Positions 1 to 8,077 of a stretch of 38,111 bases of DNA are shown one piece after another. Under the pieces are notes generated by a model. The model searched no databases and was not told the origin of the DNA. It was given only the letters and a program-made list of their open reading frames with translations. Origin of the DNA: an uncultured Clostridia bacterium (GTDB lineage Bacteria; Bacillota; Clostridia; Oscillospirales; Oscillospiraceae); contig CAMFAL010000009.1 in assembly GCA_945948185.1 (NCBI GenBank), positions 1-38,111 on the forward strand. Direction: 5' to 3'. The stretch's first letter is position 1, and every line of letters begins with the position of its first letter. The position numbers and the translations under genes are program-made.

Positions 1-76
1 GTTTTTCGGCAAATCTTTCCGTTTTACTTACTTGACTACATACCACTGGACTTTTACCGGTATCCTATCATACGAA

Positions 77-114
77 TTATCGAAAGTCAATGATAATTTA
101 TTGAAATTCGATAA
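77..114. repeat. AT-rich inverted repeat
   Basis: Outer arms TTATCGAA (77-84) and TTCGATAA (107-114) are perfectly complementary, and inner arms TCAAT (87-91) and ATTGA (100-104) continue the dyad around an AT-rich loop. It could be an operator or an RNA hairpin at the end of a gene outside the window. Function unknown. Confidence 0.45.
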
Positions 115-141
115 ATTACGGAAGAGTGCGGAGACATGCAG

Positions 142-187
142 AAACAGGAGTGCGGGCAGCCCTTTCGGACCGCCCGCACTCCTGTTT
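142..187. terminator. Bidirectional intrinsic terminator
   Basis: A perfect 16-bp stem runs from AAACAGGAGTGCGGGC (142-157) to its complement (172-187) with a 14-nt loop. The arms end in AAA on one side and TTT on the other, so it could work in either direction. It presumably ends a transcript entering from the left and insulates marR. Confidence 0.75.
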
Positions 188-387
188 GATATAGAGAAAG
201 GAGAGGGAAAATGGTGTGTGTCAATCAAGCGTTCCTGCTTGATGGTTTTATCATACAGGGGCGGAAAAAGAATGTCAACGGGCCAGAGGGAACCTTCACA
301 ATTTGTTTACAAGAATATGGGTTTCGGGGATTTTCGTTCATAAATCGTTCAAAATATATCGTGATTTTGCACATTGACGATAAGGCG

Positions 388-429
388 TTGACGTGGTATT
401 ATTTAGCCTGCTAATATTTAGCACACTAA
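388..429 (+). promoter_or_regulatory. marR promoter with tandem operators
   Basis: TTGACG (388-393), an 18-bp spacer and TAATAT (412-417) form a good sigma-A promoter. Two copies of the palindrome TTAG-N4-CTAA lie at 403-414 and 418-429, 15 bp apart; they cover the end of the spacer, the -10 box and the bases just downstream. This is where a MarR dimer would block RNA polymerase, so autoregulation of the marR-exporter operon is the natural reading. The sites are seen; the binding is inferred. Confidence 0.75.
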
Positions 430-451
430 TTATTTTAAGAAGGGGGAGCGT

Positions 452-889
452 ATGGAACATCCAAAGGCGCTGGGCCCCATGCTGGGCTGTTGTGCCCATC
501 TTGTCCGGGAGCGGATGGACGCCCGCATGTCCCGGTTTGGCATGACCCCGGCCCAGACCCACGTTCTGCTGCATCTGCGGCAGAACGGCGGCCAGATGCC
601 CCAGCGGGAACTGCTGGACAGTTTGAAAGTGAAGCCTTCCACCGTCAACGGTATTCTGGACCGGATGGAGGAAAAGGGGCTGGTAGAGCGGACCGTCAGC
701 GGCGCTGACGCCCGCCAGCGGCTGGTGGCGCTGACGCCCGCCGGACTGGAGCGGGAGGAACAGGTAAAGCAGTGCTTTCTGGATGCGGAAACGCTGATTG
801 CCCGCGGCCTGACGAAAGAGGAGGCGGAGACGCTCCGCGGCCTGCTGGAGCGGGTGATACACAATCTGGAGGAGGATCGGACGGTATGA
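452..889 (+). CDS. MarR-family transcriptional regulator
   Basis: A 145-residue protein of typical MarR length. The winged-helix core is visible: a recognition region around residues 50-75 (the PQRELLDSL and KPSTVNGILDRMEEKGLV stretches), then a basic wing (ERTVSGADARQRLVALT). MarR proteins are dimeric repressors that usually release DNA when a small phenolic or drug-like ligand binds. The start at 452 follows an AAGGGGGAG ribosome site. The stop overlaps the start of the next gene by four bases (ATGA), so regulator and exporter are translationally coupled. The tandem TTAG-N4-CTAA palindromes over its own promoter suggest it represses this operon. The ligand cannot be read from sequence. Confidence 0.9.
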   Translation: MEHPKALGPMLGCCAHLVRERMDARMSRFGMTPAQTHVLLHLRQNGGQMPQRELLDSLKVKPSTVNGILDRMEEKGLVERTVSGADARQRLVALTPAGLEREEQVKQCFLDAETLIARGLTKEEAETLRGLLERVIHNLEEDRTV

Positions 890-2649
890 TCAAAAGACTT
901 TGGCCCCACGCCAGACCCTACGCCAGGTGGATCGGTCTTGGTGTGGCGTGCAGCGCGTCGGAGGCAATCTTTGAACTGTTGATCCCGTTGGTGATGAGCG
1001 ACATCGTGGATGTGGGCATTGCCGGCGGCGATCAGACCTATATTATGAAAAAGGGCGTACTGATGGTGGTACTGGCTCTGGTCTCCCTGTTCTTCGGACT
1101 GGGCAGCGCCGTCTGTTCCTCGGTGGCGGGGCAGGGCTTCGGCGCAAACCTGCGCCGGGCGGAGTACGACCACATTCAGGAGTTCGCCTTTTCCAACATC
1201 GAGAAGTTTTCCACGGCGTCCCTGGTGACCCGGCTGACCAACGACGTGAACAACATGCAGATGTCCCTGATGATGGGAATGCGCCTGCTGGTGCGGGCAC
1301 CAGTGATGCTGGTGGCGGCCCTGTTTTTGTCCGTCCGCATCAGCCTGCAGCTGAGCAACGTGTTTCTGGTGGCGCTGCCCCTGCTGATCGTAGTGGTGGC
1401 TGTCATTCTGACCCGGGTGAGCCCGATCTTCCGTTCCCTGCAGGAAAAGACAGACGCCCTGAACCTGGTGGTTCAGGAGAACCTGGCCGGTATCCGGGTG
1501 GTAAAGTCCTTCGTCCGGGAGGCCTATGAGGAGAAGAAGTTCGCCAAGCGCAACCACGATTTGAAAGGCACCTCGGAGAAGGCCTTCGGTGCGGTTGTTA
1601 TCAACATGCCCATCATGATGCTGATCGTCTACGGCACCATCATCGCCGTTATGTGGTTCGGCGGCAAAATGGTCTACGCCGGGACCTTGGAGGCCGGCAA
1701 GCTCATCACCTTCTTCACCTATATCACCCAGATCATGATGTCCCTGATGATGGTCTCCATGATCTTTATGATGCTGACCCGGTCCGTAGCCTGCGCCAAG
1801 CGTATCGTGGAGGTGCTGGACGAGACGCCCGCCATCACGGACGGCGAGGCAGAGACTGTCACCGGCGCGGACGGCAATGAGACTCCCGCCGCCGTGGAGG
1901 ACGGCAGCATCGATTTCGACCATGTGTCTTTCAAGTATGACCCGGAGAGCCCGGAGTGGATTTTGAACGATATCAGCCTCCACATCCGGTCCGGTCAGAC
2001 CGTGGGTATCCTGGGCGGCACCGGCAGCGCCAAGACCACTTTGGTGTCCCTGATTCCCCGGTTGTACGAGGCCACAGAGGGCACGGTCTCCGTGGGAGGC
2101 AGGCCGGTGAAGGCGTACACCATGGAGCACCTGCGGGACGCGGTGTCCGTGGTCCTGCAGAAGAACACCCTGTTTTCCGGTACCATCCGGGAGAACCTGC
2201 TCTGGGGCGACCCCCATGCCTCGGAGGAGGAACTGTGGGCGGCCTGCCGGGCGGCCTGCGCCGATGAATTCCTGGAGCGGATGCCTGATGGCCTGGACAC
2301 CGACCTGGGCCAGGGCGGCGTCAACGTCTCCGGCGGCCAGAAGCAGCGGCTGTGCATTGCCCGGGCCATTTTGAAAAAGCCCAGGGTTCTGATTCTGGAC
2401 GACTCTACCAGCGCCGTGGATACCGCCACGGATGCGAAAATCCGGAGCGCCTTTGCCAATGAACTGAAGGCCACCACCAAGATCATCATTGCCCAGCGAG
2501 TGACCTCTATCTGCGAGGCGGACCTGATCCTTGTGATGGACGGCGGCCGGGTGGTGGCCCAGGGGACCCACGAGGAATTGATGAAGAGCTGTGAGATTTA
2601 CCGGGATGTCTACCAGTCCCAGCAGGAAGGAGTGAGCATCGGTGGCTGA
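886..2649 (+). CDS. ABC exporter half-transporter, degenerate-site subunit
   Basis: A 587-residue type IV ABC exporter half: N-terminal six-helix membrane domain (about 1-310), then a nucleotide-binding domain. It starts at ATG 886, overlapping the marR stop; a longer in-frame start inside marR has no ribosome site. The ATPase motifs depart from consensus: Walker A is GGTGSAKT (377-384, Ala before the Lys), the residue after the Walker B Asp is Asp506 rather than Glu, and the switch His is Gln537. The signature VSGGQ (481-485) is intact. In TM287/288-type heterodimeric exporters one subunit carries the non-catalytic site, and this subunit fits that part. Its partner follows directly. Substrate unknown; a MarR partner suggests drug or toxic-compound efflux. 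Confidence 0.92.
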   Translation: MIKRLWPHARPYARWIGLGVACSASEAIFELLIPLVMSDIVDVGIAGGDQTYIMKKGVLMVVLALVSLFFGLGSAVCSSVAGQGFGANLRRAEYDHIQEFAFSNIEKFSTASLVTRLTNDVNNMQMSLMMGMRLLVRAPVMLVAALFLSVRISLQLSNVFLVALPLLIVVVAVILTRVSPIFRSLQEKTDALNLVVQENLAGIRVVKSFVREAYEEKKFAKRNHDLKGTSEKAFGAVVINMPIMMLIVYGTIIAVMWFGGKMVYAGTLEAGKLITFFTYITQIMMSLMMVSMIFMMLTRSVACAKRIVEVLDETPAITDGEAETVTGADGNETPAAVEDGSIDFDHVSFKYDPESPEWILNDISLHIRSGQTVGILGGTGSAKTTLVSLIPRLYEATEGTVSVGGRPVKAYTMEHLRDAVSVVLQKNTLFSGTIRENLLWGDPHASEEELWAACRAACADEFLERMPDGLDTDLGQGGVNVSGGQKQRLCIARAILKKPRVLILDDSTSAVDTATDAKIRSAFANELKATTKIIIAQRVTSICEADLILVMDGGRVVAQGTHEELMKSCEIYRDVYQSQQEGVSIGG

Positions 2650-4546
2650 AGAGAAGAACATGCCTCCCATGAGACACGGCGGACCGGGTCACGGTCCCGG
2701 CGGCGGTCCCAAGGGCGGCTTCCGCAAGCCCAAGGACCTGCGGGGGACCCTGGGGAAGCTGATGCGCTACCTGGGCCGGTATAAGGCCCACCTGGTCGTG
2801 GTGGTGTTCCTGCTGGTCATCAGCTCCGCCTGCACGGTGGGCGGCTCCTACCTGATCAAGCCACTGATCAACGACTATATCCTGCCCGGTGACTTCCGGG
2901 GCCTTGCCAGGATGCTGTGCGTCATGGCGGCGGTGTATATCGTGGGTGCGGCCTGCTCCTTCGGCTATGCCCGCATCATGGTCCATGTGTCCCAGAACAC
3001 CGTGGCGAAAATTCGCGCCGACCTGTTCGAGAAGATGCAGAAGCTGCCCCTGCAATACTTTGACACCCACACCCACGGCGAGCTTATGAGCCGCTACACC
3101 AACGATATTGAGACGGTCTCCGAGGCACTGAATAACAGCTTTGGCAGCCTGATCTCCTGCACGCTGAATTTCACAGGTACCATTGCCATGATGATCGTGC
3201 TCAGCCCCGTACTGACCCTCATCACTTTCGCCATGCTGGCGGTGATGCTGCTGGTGGTCAAAACCATCGGCGGCCGCAGCCGGCGGTACTTCGCCGCACA
3301 GCAGAAGGCTCTGGGCGAGGTCAACGGCTATATCGAGGAGATGATCGAGGGCCAGAAGGTCATCAAGGTCTTTAACCACGAGAATGCCGCCAAGGAGGGC
3401 TTCTACCAGCGTAACGAGGCTTACCGGAAGGCGGGTGCCCTGGCCCAGAGCTACGGCGGCGCCATGATGCCTGCCATGGGCAACCTCAGCTATATCAACT
3501 ACGCCATTACCTGCTGCGTGGGCGGCCTGCTGGCCATCCGCAGCGGCGACCTGGGCGGTCTGGCCGCGTTTCTACAGTATACCCGGCAGGTCAGCCAGCC
3601 CATCACCCAGATCTCCCAGCAGGTGAACACCATCCTCTCCGCCGTGGCCGGCGCGGAGCGCGTCTTTGAGGTCATGGAGGCCCAGCCGGAGCCGGACCAG
3701 GGTAAAGTGCAGCTGGTGCGGGTCATGGAGGACCGGGAAGGTCATATGACAGAGGCCGGCTTCGACACCGGCACCTGGGCCTGGAAACGCCCGGACGGGG
3801 AACTGGTGCCCCTCCGGGGCGACGTGCGGTTTGACCACGTGGTGTTCGGCTACGATGACCGCAAGATCATTCTGCACGACATTTCCCTGTTTGCCAAACC
3901 GGGTCAGAAGATCGCCTTCGTGGGTTCCACCGGCGCCGGCAAGACCACCATTACCAGCCTCATCAACCGGTTCTACGAGATCCAGTCCGGCACCATCACC
4001 TATGATGGCATCGACGTGTGGGATATCGAAAAGGACTCCCTGCGGCGTTCCCTGAGCGTGGTGCTTCAGGATACCCATCTGTTCACCGGCACGGTGGCGG
4101 ACAACATCCGCTATGGCCGTCTGGACGCCACCGACGAGGAGGTGGAGGCCGCTGCCAAGTTGGCGGGGGCGGACAGCTTCATCCGCCGCCTGCCCAAGGG
4201 CTATCAGACGGTTCTCTCCGGCGACGGAGGCAATCTGAGCCAGGGCGAGCGGCAGCTGCTGAACATCGCCCGTGCGGCCTGCGCCAACCCGCCGGTGCTG
4301 ATTCTGGACGAGGCCACCAGCTCCATCGACACCCGAACGGAGAAGATTATCGAAAAGGGCATGGACCGGCTCATGGCGGGCCGGACGGTGTTCGTCATCG
4401 CCCACCGCCTGTCTACGGTCCGCAATGCCAAGGCCATCATGGTCCTGGAGCAGGGCCAGATCATTGAGAGGGGCGACCACGACGACCTGATCGCCCAGCA
4501 CGGACGGTATTATCAGTTGTATACCGGACAGGCGGAACTGGCCTGA
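2642..4546 (+). CDS. ABC exporter half-transporter, catalytic subunit
   Basis: A 634-residue exporter half beginning at GTG 2642, overlapping the upstream stop by eight bases behind GGAAGGAG. A Gly/Pro-rich cytoplasmic head (about 1-30) precedes the six-helix membrane domain and an ATPase domain with canonical motifs: Walker A GSTGAGKT (428-435), signature LSQGE, Walker B Asp556 with catalytic Glu557, and switch His588. About 40 extra residues lie between membrane and ATPase domains (the MEDREGHMTEAG region). With the preceding subunit it should form an asymmetric heterodimer with one working ATP site. Expected in the cytoplasmic membrane, exporting an unknown amphipathic compound or lipid under MarR control. 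Confidence 0.93.
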   Translation: MAEEKNMPPMRHGGPGHGPGGGPKGGFRKPKDLRGTLGKLMRYLGRYKAHLVVVVFLLVISSACTVGGSYLIKPLINDYILPGDFRGLARMLCVMAAVYIVGAACSFGYARIMVHVSQNTVAKIRADLFEKMQKLPLQYFDTHTHGELMSRYTNDIETVSEALNNSFGSLISCTLNFTGTIAMMIVLSPVLTLITFAMLAVMLLVVKTIGGRSRRYFAAQQKALGEVNGYIEEMIEGQKVIKVFNHENAAKEGFYQRNEAYRKAGALAQSYGGAMMPAMGNLSYINYAITCCVGGLLAIRSGDLGGLAAFLQYTRQVSQPITQISQQVNTILSAVAGAERVFEVMEAQPEPDQGKVQLVRVMEDREGHMTEAGFDTGTWAWKRPDGELVPLRGDVRFDHVVFGYDDRKIILHDISLFAKPGQKIAFVGSTGAGKTTITSLINRFYEIQSGTITYDGIDVWDIEKDSLRRSLSVVLQDTHLFTGTVADNIRYGRLDATDEEVEAAAKLAGADSFIRRLPKGYQTVLSGDGGNLSQGERQLLNIARAACANPPVLILDEATSSIDTRTEKIIEKGMDRLMAGRTVFVIAHRLSTVRNAKAIMVLEQGQIIERGDHDDLIAQHGRYYQLYTGQAELA

Positions 4547-4592
4547 GTGAATGGGCGGATGTGGGCATTCGCTCCGTATACCGCACCCGTAG

Positions 4593-4617
4593 GGCGGGGA
4601 GCCACCGCTCTGCCGCC
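4593..4617. repeat. Small GC-rich hairpin
   Basis: GGCGG (4593-4597) with CCGCC (4613-4617), and inner GAGC/GCTC around a CACC loop, form an imperfect hairpin between the ABC stop and its terminator. It resembles the short palindromic intergenic repeats common in Clostridia, but no second copy is seen in this window. Confidence 0.35.
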
Positions 4618-4628
4618 TAAGGAAACAG

Positions 4629-4660
4629 AGCGCCCGGACGCAAGTCCGGGCGCTTTGCGT
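4629..4660. terminator. Bidirectional terminator of exporter operon and XRE gene
   Basis: AGCGCCCGGAC (4629-4639) pairs perfectly with GTCCGGGCGCT (4644-4654) around a GCAA tetraloop, followed by TTGCGTTT. It lies between two convergent genes and probably serves both. Confidence 0.85.
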
Positions 4661-5902
4661 TTATGAAAATCCCCACTCGGAAGTGGCGGAGTCCAGCTTC
4701 ATTTCACTGGCATGGGTCAGCGTGCCACCGCCCTCGGCCAACGTATAATCTCCACTGATGCGGACAAAGGAGCGGCCATATTCATCGGTGATCATAGCGG
4801 CCACGGAGACAATGTCCCCAACTTTCACAGGAAGTTCCATGTCCGGCAGACGGTAGAAATCGTGGCCTTCAAAGCCGTGGTAATCGTCAGGCTGGTTGCA
4901 GGGCTCCGCCCAAGCCGCCAGCTCGCGGTTTTTGAACAGTCCTACCTGAATCGTCTTCACTTTCGGTGAAGAGATGCCGGGAATCCGCTCATAGGTGTCC
5001 TCCTGTGTTGTGACATAGCAGTTCTTCAGCTGGATGGCGCCATTTTTATAGTACATGGACATGAGGTCGTAGTCATTCACTTCCACGCAGGGCAGGGAAT
5101 TTGTATAAAGGCACTCATAGGTGTCCAGCAACTGGGTCTGGCGAGTGCCGTCGGGGTAGAGGAAAGAGACAGAGAGGGCGATGCTGTCCGTCAGCTGACA
5201 GGCTAATGTGGTGGAGAAGCGCTGGTTGAAGCCCTCCTCGCCCAGGCTGCTCTGGATGCCTCCAGCACCGTTATCGGCGGAGAACTTCACCGTCATACCC
5301 TCTACGTAGGTCTTGGGCACAGCGTAGACGCTGAATACCGCACGGTTCTCACGCAGATTGGTATGGGTGAGTTCCGTACCGTACTCCGCAGTCAGGTTGT
5401 TCTGGGCTTTCAAAATCTCCTCCACCCGGTTGGAAATGCCGCCGATCTGACTGTTGACGGAGTACGTGACATTATTGACGGAGTTCTGGAGGTTGTTGTA
5501 TTGCTGGTCCATCCGGTCCAGGCGCTGGAACAGGCTCCACACGGCAAAGAGCAGTACTGCCGCCGCGATCACCCAGGGCCACCGCCGCCGGGGTTTTGGC
5601 TTGGGCAGGGCAGCGATGTAGCGGCCCACGATCTCCTCCACCATTTTGAGCTGCTGCTCCGTCAGCTCGCCAGGGGCTTCACCGGAGGTTTGCTCCGGGA
5701 CGGCGCCCTCCACCCCCAGCAGCCACCCTACGGATACGCCGAAGAGCTTCGAGAGGGCAATGAGCTTCTCCACCTCCGGCAGGGCGGAATCCGATTCCCA
5801 TTTATAGATGGACTGGCGGGATACCCCCAGCCGGTCCCCCAGGGCCTCCTGAGAGAGACCCAATTCCTTTCGCTTCTGCGAGATGCGCTGACCGATGCTC
5901 AT
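4661..5902 (-). CDS. XRE-type HTH protein with membrane anchor and extracytoplasmic domain
   Basis: A 413-residue one-component regulator. Residues 1-60 are an XRE/Cro helix-turn-helix (GLSQEALGDRLGVSRQSIYKWE). A proline/basic linker leads to one membrane helix near 108-126, then a heptad-like stretch (127-170, RMDQQYNNLQNSVNNV) suggesting a coiled coil, and about 240 residues outside the cell with beta-rich character and no domain I recognise. The topology implies an external signal transmitted to a membrane-tethered DNA-binding head. The promoter faces away from the MATE gene, so control of that exporter is possible. The C-terminal domain is the unknown part; HTH and membrane helix are secure. 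Confidence 0.85.
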   Translation of the reverse strand: MSIGQRISQKRKELGLSQEALGDRLGVSRQSIYKWESDSALPEVEKLIALSKLFGVSVGWLLGVEGAVPEQTSGEAPGELTEQQLKMVEEIVGRYIAALPKPKPRRRWPWVIAAAVLLFAVWSLFQRLDRMDQQYNNLQNSVNNVTYSVNSQIGGISNRVEEILKAQNNLTAEYGTELTHTNLRENRAVFSVYAVPKTYVEGMTVKFSADNGAGGIQSSLGEEGFNQRFSTTLACQLTDSIALSVSFLYPDGTRQTQLLDTYECLYTNSLPCVEVNDYDLMSMYYKNGAIQLKNCYVTTQEDTYERIPGISSPKVKTIQVGLFKNRELAAWAEPCNQPDDYHGFEGHDFYRLPDMELPVKVGDIVSVAAMITDEYGRSFVRISGDYTLAEGGGTLTHASEMKLDSATSEWGFS

Positions 5903-5933
5903 AGACAGGTTCCTTTCTGTGGGAGTTGAGACC

Positions 5934-5962
5934 AGTATAGCGGAAAACGGCTCCTGTTTCCA
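5934..5962 (-). promoter_or_regulatory. Candidate promoter of XRE gene
   Basis: Reading leftward: TGGAAA (5957-5962), 17 bp, TATACT (5934-5939), about 30 bases before the start at 5902. An AAAGGA ribosome site follows. Confidence 0.55.
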
Positions 5963-6037
5963 CCAACCGGGGCCGTTCTTTTTGTCAACCGACGGTTAGC
6001 AGCGGGAAAAAAGCAGGGAATTTGGGGGAAATTACAG

Positions 6038-6066
6038 TTGCCCGGGGGGATGGGGTGTGCTACACT
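6038..6066 (+). promoter_or_regulatory. Candidate promoter of MATE gene
   Basis: TTGCCC (6038-6043), 17-bp spacer, TACACT (6061-6066). The -35 form TTGCCC recurs at several other promoters in this window. The 206-bp divergent gap shows no clear shared operator. Confidence 0.5.
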
Positions 6067-6108
6067 GATGGGCGGCAAAATGGAGAAAAGCAAAGGAGCG
6101 TGAGAGGA

Positions 6109-7455
6109 ATGAAAACGGCGCAGCAGGATCTGACCACAGGCCCTCTGGGAAAGCAGATCATGGTGTTCAGCATCCCGCTGATCCTCTCCAACCTTTTGCA
6201 GGTCCTGTTCAATATGGCGGATGTGGCGGTGGTGGGCCGCTTCGCGGGCTCCGTGGCCCTGGGCGCGGTGGGCTCCACCACCATCCTGGTGTCCCTGTTT
6301 ACCGGATTCCTCATCGGCTTGTCCGGCGGCGTCAATGTGTTGGCGGCCCATCACTTCGGCGCCGGGGACCGGAAGAGACTGTCGGATACCGTCCATTCCG
6401 CCGCCCTGGTGTCCGCGGCGGTGGGCATCCTGCTGCTGGCAGCGGGCTGCGGCTTCGCCCGGGTGATCCTGGTTACCCTGCATACCAAGGCGGAGTTGAT
6501 CGGCGGCGCGGTGCGGTATTTCCGCATCTACTGCCTGGGAATGCCGGCCCTGGCCATGTACAATTTGGGCAACGCCGTATTTTCGGCGGTGGGCAATACC
6601 CGGCGACCTCTGTGCTATCTCTCTATTGCGGGCGTCGTCAACGTGGTGCTGAATCTATTTTTCGTCATCGTCTGCAAGCTGGATGTGGCGGGGGTAGCCA
6701 TTGCCAGTATCATTTCCCAGTATCTCTCCGCTGTCCTGGTGCTGGCGGCGCTGTTTCGCAGCCGGGAGAGCTACGGCCTGCGGCTGAGAGACCTGCGGCT
6801 CCACAGGACGCGCACCAAGGCCATTCTGGCCATCGGAGTTCCCTCCGGGATGCAGAACGGCATTTTTGCCCTGGCCAATCTCTTTATCCAGATGGGCGTC
6901 AACACCTTCAGTGCCACCATGGTGGCGGGCAATTCCGCCGCCACCAACGCGGACGCTCTGGTCTATGACGTGATGGCGGCCTTCTATACCGCCTGCGGCA
7001 GCTTCATCGGCCAGAATTACGGCGCCGGGAAGAAGGACCGCATCCGCCGGAGCTTTTCCGTCAGCATGGCCTATTCCTTCGGCGCCGGACTGCTTCTGGG
7101 CTTGCTGCTCCTGGTGTTCGGCCGCCAGTTCCTGGGTCTCTTTACCACAGACCCGGCGGTGGTAGAGGCAGGCATGCACCGCTTGACCATCATGAGCCTG
7201 TCCTACTGCGTGTCGGCTTTTATGGACTGCACCATTGCCGCCTCCCGTGGCCTGGGCAAGAGCGCGGTGCCTATGGTCATCGTGATTCTGGGGTCCTGCG
7301 TGTTCCGGATCATCTGGGTCTATACCGTATTTGCCTGGTTCCGGACCATTGTTTCCCTGTACCTGCTGTATGTGTTCTCCTGGACGATCACCGCTGTGGC
7401 GGAGATATGGTATTTTGTGAGAGTTTATCGAAAAGAGACCACCGGTATGATGTAA
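6109..7455 (+). CDS. MATE-family multidrug/cation exporter
   Basis: A 448-residue protein with about twelve membrane helices in two related halves, the usual MATE length. It opens with the family's TTGPLGKQIMVFSIPLILSN stretch leading into helix 1, and the second half restarts near IGVPSGMQNGIFALAN. MATE proteins expel cationic or aromatic compounds using a sodium or proton gradient. The start at 6109 follows AAAGGAG; the frame is open 29 codons further upstream but that would include the promoter. It is divergent from the membrane-tethered XRE regulator. Substrate cannot be told from sequence. Confidence 0.92.
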   Translation: MKTAQQDLTTGPLGKQIMVFSIPLILSNLLQVLFNMADVAVVGRFAGSVALGAVGSTTILVSLFTGFLIGLSGGVNVLAAHHFGAGDRKRLSDTVHSAALVSAAVGILLLAAGCGFARVILVTLHTKAELIGGAVRYFRIYCLGMPALAMYNLGNAVFSAVGNTRRPLCYLSIAGVVNVVLNLFFVIVCKLDVAGVAIASIISQYLSAVLVLAALFRSRESYGLRLRDLRLHRTRTKAILAIGVPSGMQNGIFALANLFIQMGVNTFSATMVAGNSAATNADALVYDVMAAFYTACGSFIGQNYGAGKKDRIRRSFSVSMAYSFGAGLLLGLLLLVFGRQFLGLFTTDPAVVEAGMHRLTIMSLSYCVSAFMDCTIAASRGLGKSAVPMVIVILGSCVFRIIWVYTVFAWFRTIVSLYLLYVFSWTITAVAEIWYFVRVYRKETTGMM

Positions 7456-7491
7456 AAGAATGGCTTGGAGCTCCGCTCCAAGCCATTCTTT
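7456..7491. terminator. Bidirectional terminator, MATE / GNAT
   Basis: AAGAATGGCTTGGAG (7456-7470) pairs with CTCCAAGCCATTCTT (7476-7490) around CTCCG: 15 perfect pairs between two convergent genes. It begins right at the MATE stop and ends at the GNAT stop. Confidence 0.85.
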
Positions 7492-8011
7492 ACAGCTTTT
7501 TTTCATAGCAGTTCAGAGTTTCCCGGATAAAACCCTGGAAGAAGAATTCCGCGGCCCCGGCATACCGGTAACCCAGGACGGGATACATTCGATTGGCAGG
7601 CAGATTCCCCTCCCAGGTGTCTAGCCGCATGACGGTTTTGCCCTGGCGGCGGGCTTCCTCCTCACAGAAGGCCACCATTCGCCGGGCAAGGCCACTGCCT
7701 GCCCGGGCAGGGTGGATGCAGAGCGTGTGGATGACAGCCACCCGGTCCTCCTGGGCGGGAATGGACCAGGGGATCTGCCTGTACTCCGGCAGTTGGATGC
7801 CGTTGAGGTTCACCACGCCCCAGAGAAAGCCGTCCCCTTCGCCCACATACAGGGTTCCGGCCTCCAGGGCCTGACGGGCGGTGTCCGTGATGGGGTACTT
7901 ACCCCGCTGCCAGTTGGTGTATACGGGTCCGGCTTCCTCCCGGTCCAGAATGGCGTCATAGATGGCGGTGATAGCCACCAGGTCGGCGGCGGAGGCGGGG
8001 CGGATGTTCAT
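7490..8011 (-). CDS. GNAT N-acetyltransferase
   Basis: A 173-residue single-domain GNAT protein. The acetyl-CoA-binding core is seen as VIHTLCIHPARAGSGLARRM (near 94-113), with the R-x-x-G-x-A pyrophosphate loop as RAGSGLA, preceded by the strand DRVAVIHTLCI and followed by the MRLDTWEGNLPANRMY strand and helix typical of this fold. It would transfer acetyl from acetyl-CoA to an amine; the acceptor is unknown. An AAGGAG site lies 8 bases before the start. A terminator separates it from upstream ftsH, so expression may rely on read-through or an unseen promoter. Confidence 0.88.
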   Translation of the reverse strand: MNIRPASAADLVAITAIYDAILDREEAGPVYTNWQRGKYPITDTARQALEAGTLYVGEGDGFLWGVVNLNGIQLPEYRQIPWSIPAQEDRVAVIHTLCIHPARAGSGLARRMVAFCEEEARRQGKTVMRLDTWEGNLPANRMYPVLGYRYAGAAEFFFQGFIRETLNCYEKKL

Positions 8012-8026
8012 AATCGTATCTCCTTA

Positions 8027-8065
8027 TCAAAACAGGCGTGCCTTGTCCGGGCATGCCTGTTTTGA
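8027..8065 (-). terminator. Terminator downstream of ftsH
   Basis: TCAAAACAGGCGTGCC (8027-8042) pairs with 8050-8065 through one G-U pair. Leftward, the stem ends in TTTTGA just before the GNAT ribosome site, so it probably ends most ftsH transcripts. Confidence 0.75.
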
Positions 8066-8077
8066 TTTATTACTCTT

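Larger units (their letters stand above)
1..451. other. Intergenic region upstream of marR
   Basis: AT-rich stretch without a convincing gene. It holds an AT-rich dyad (77-114), a strong bidirectional terminator (142-187), and the marR promoter with two operators (388-429). A 67-codon frame starting at 211 has a good AAAGGAG site but ends inside the marR operators and resembles nothing I know, so I did not call it. Confidence 0.7.

Noticed and set aside
142-187. CRISPR-like repeat
   Set aside because: Single copy with no spacers; a terminator explains it fully.
211-414. A 67-codon frame with a good AAAGGAG site
   Set aside because: It starts right after a strong terminator with no promoter between, ends within the marR operators and has no recognisable features. 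It stays a remote possibility.
430-2670. A 746-codon leftward frame opposite marR and the ABC gene
   Set aside because: Shadow of GC-rich coding DNA: His/Gly/Gln-rich, no motifs, while the opposite strand encodes clear MarR and ABC proteins.
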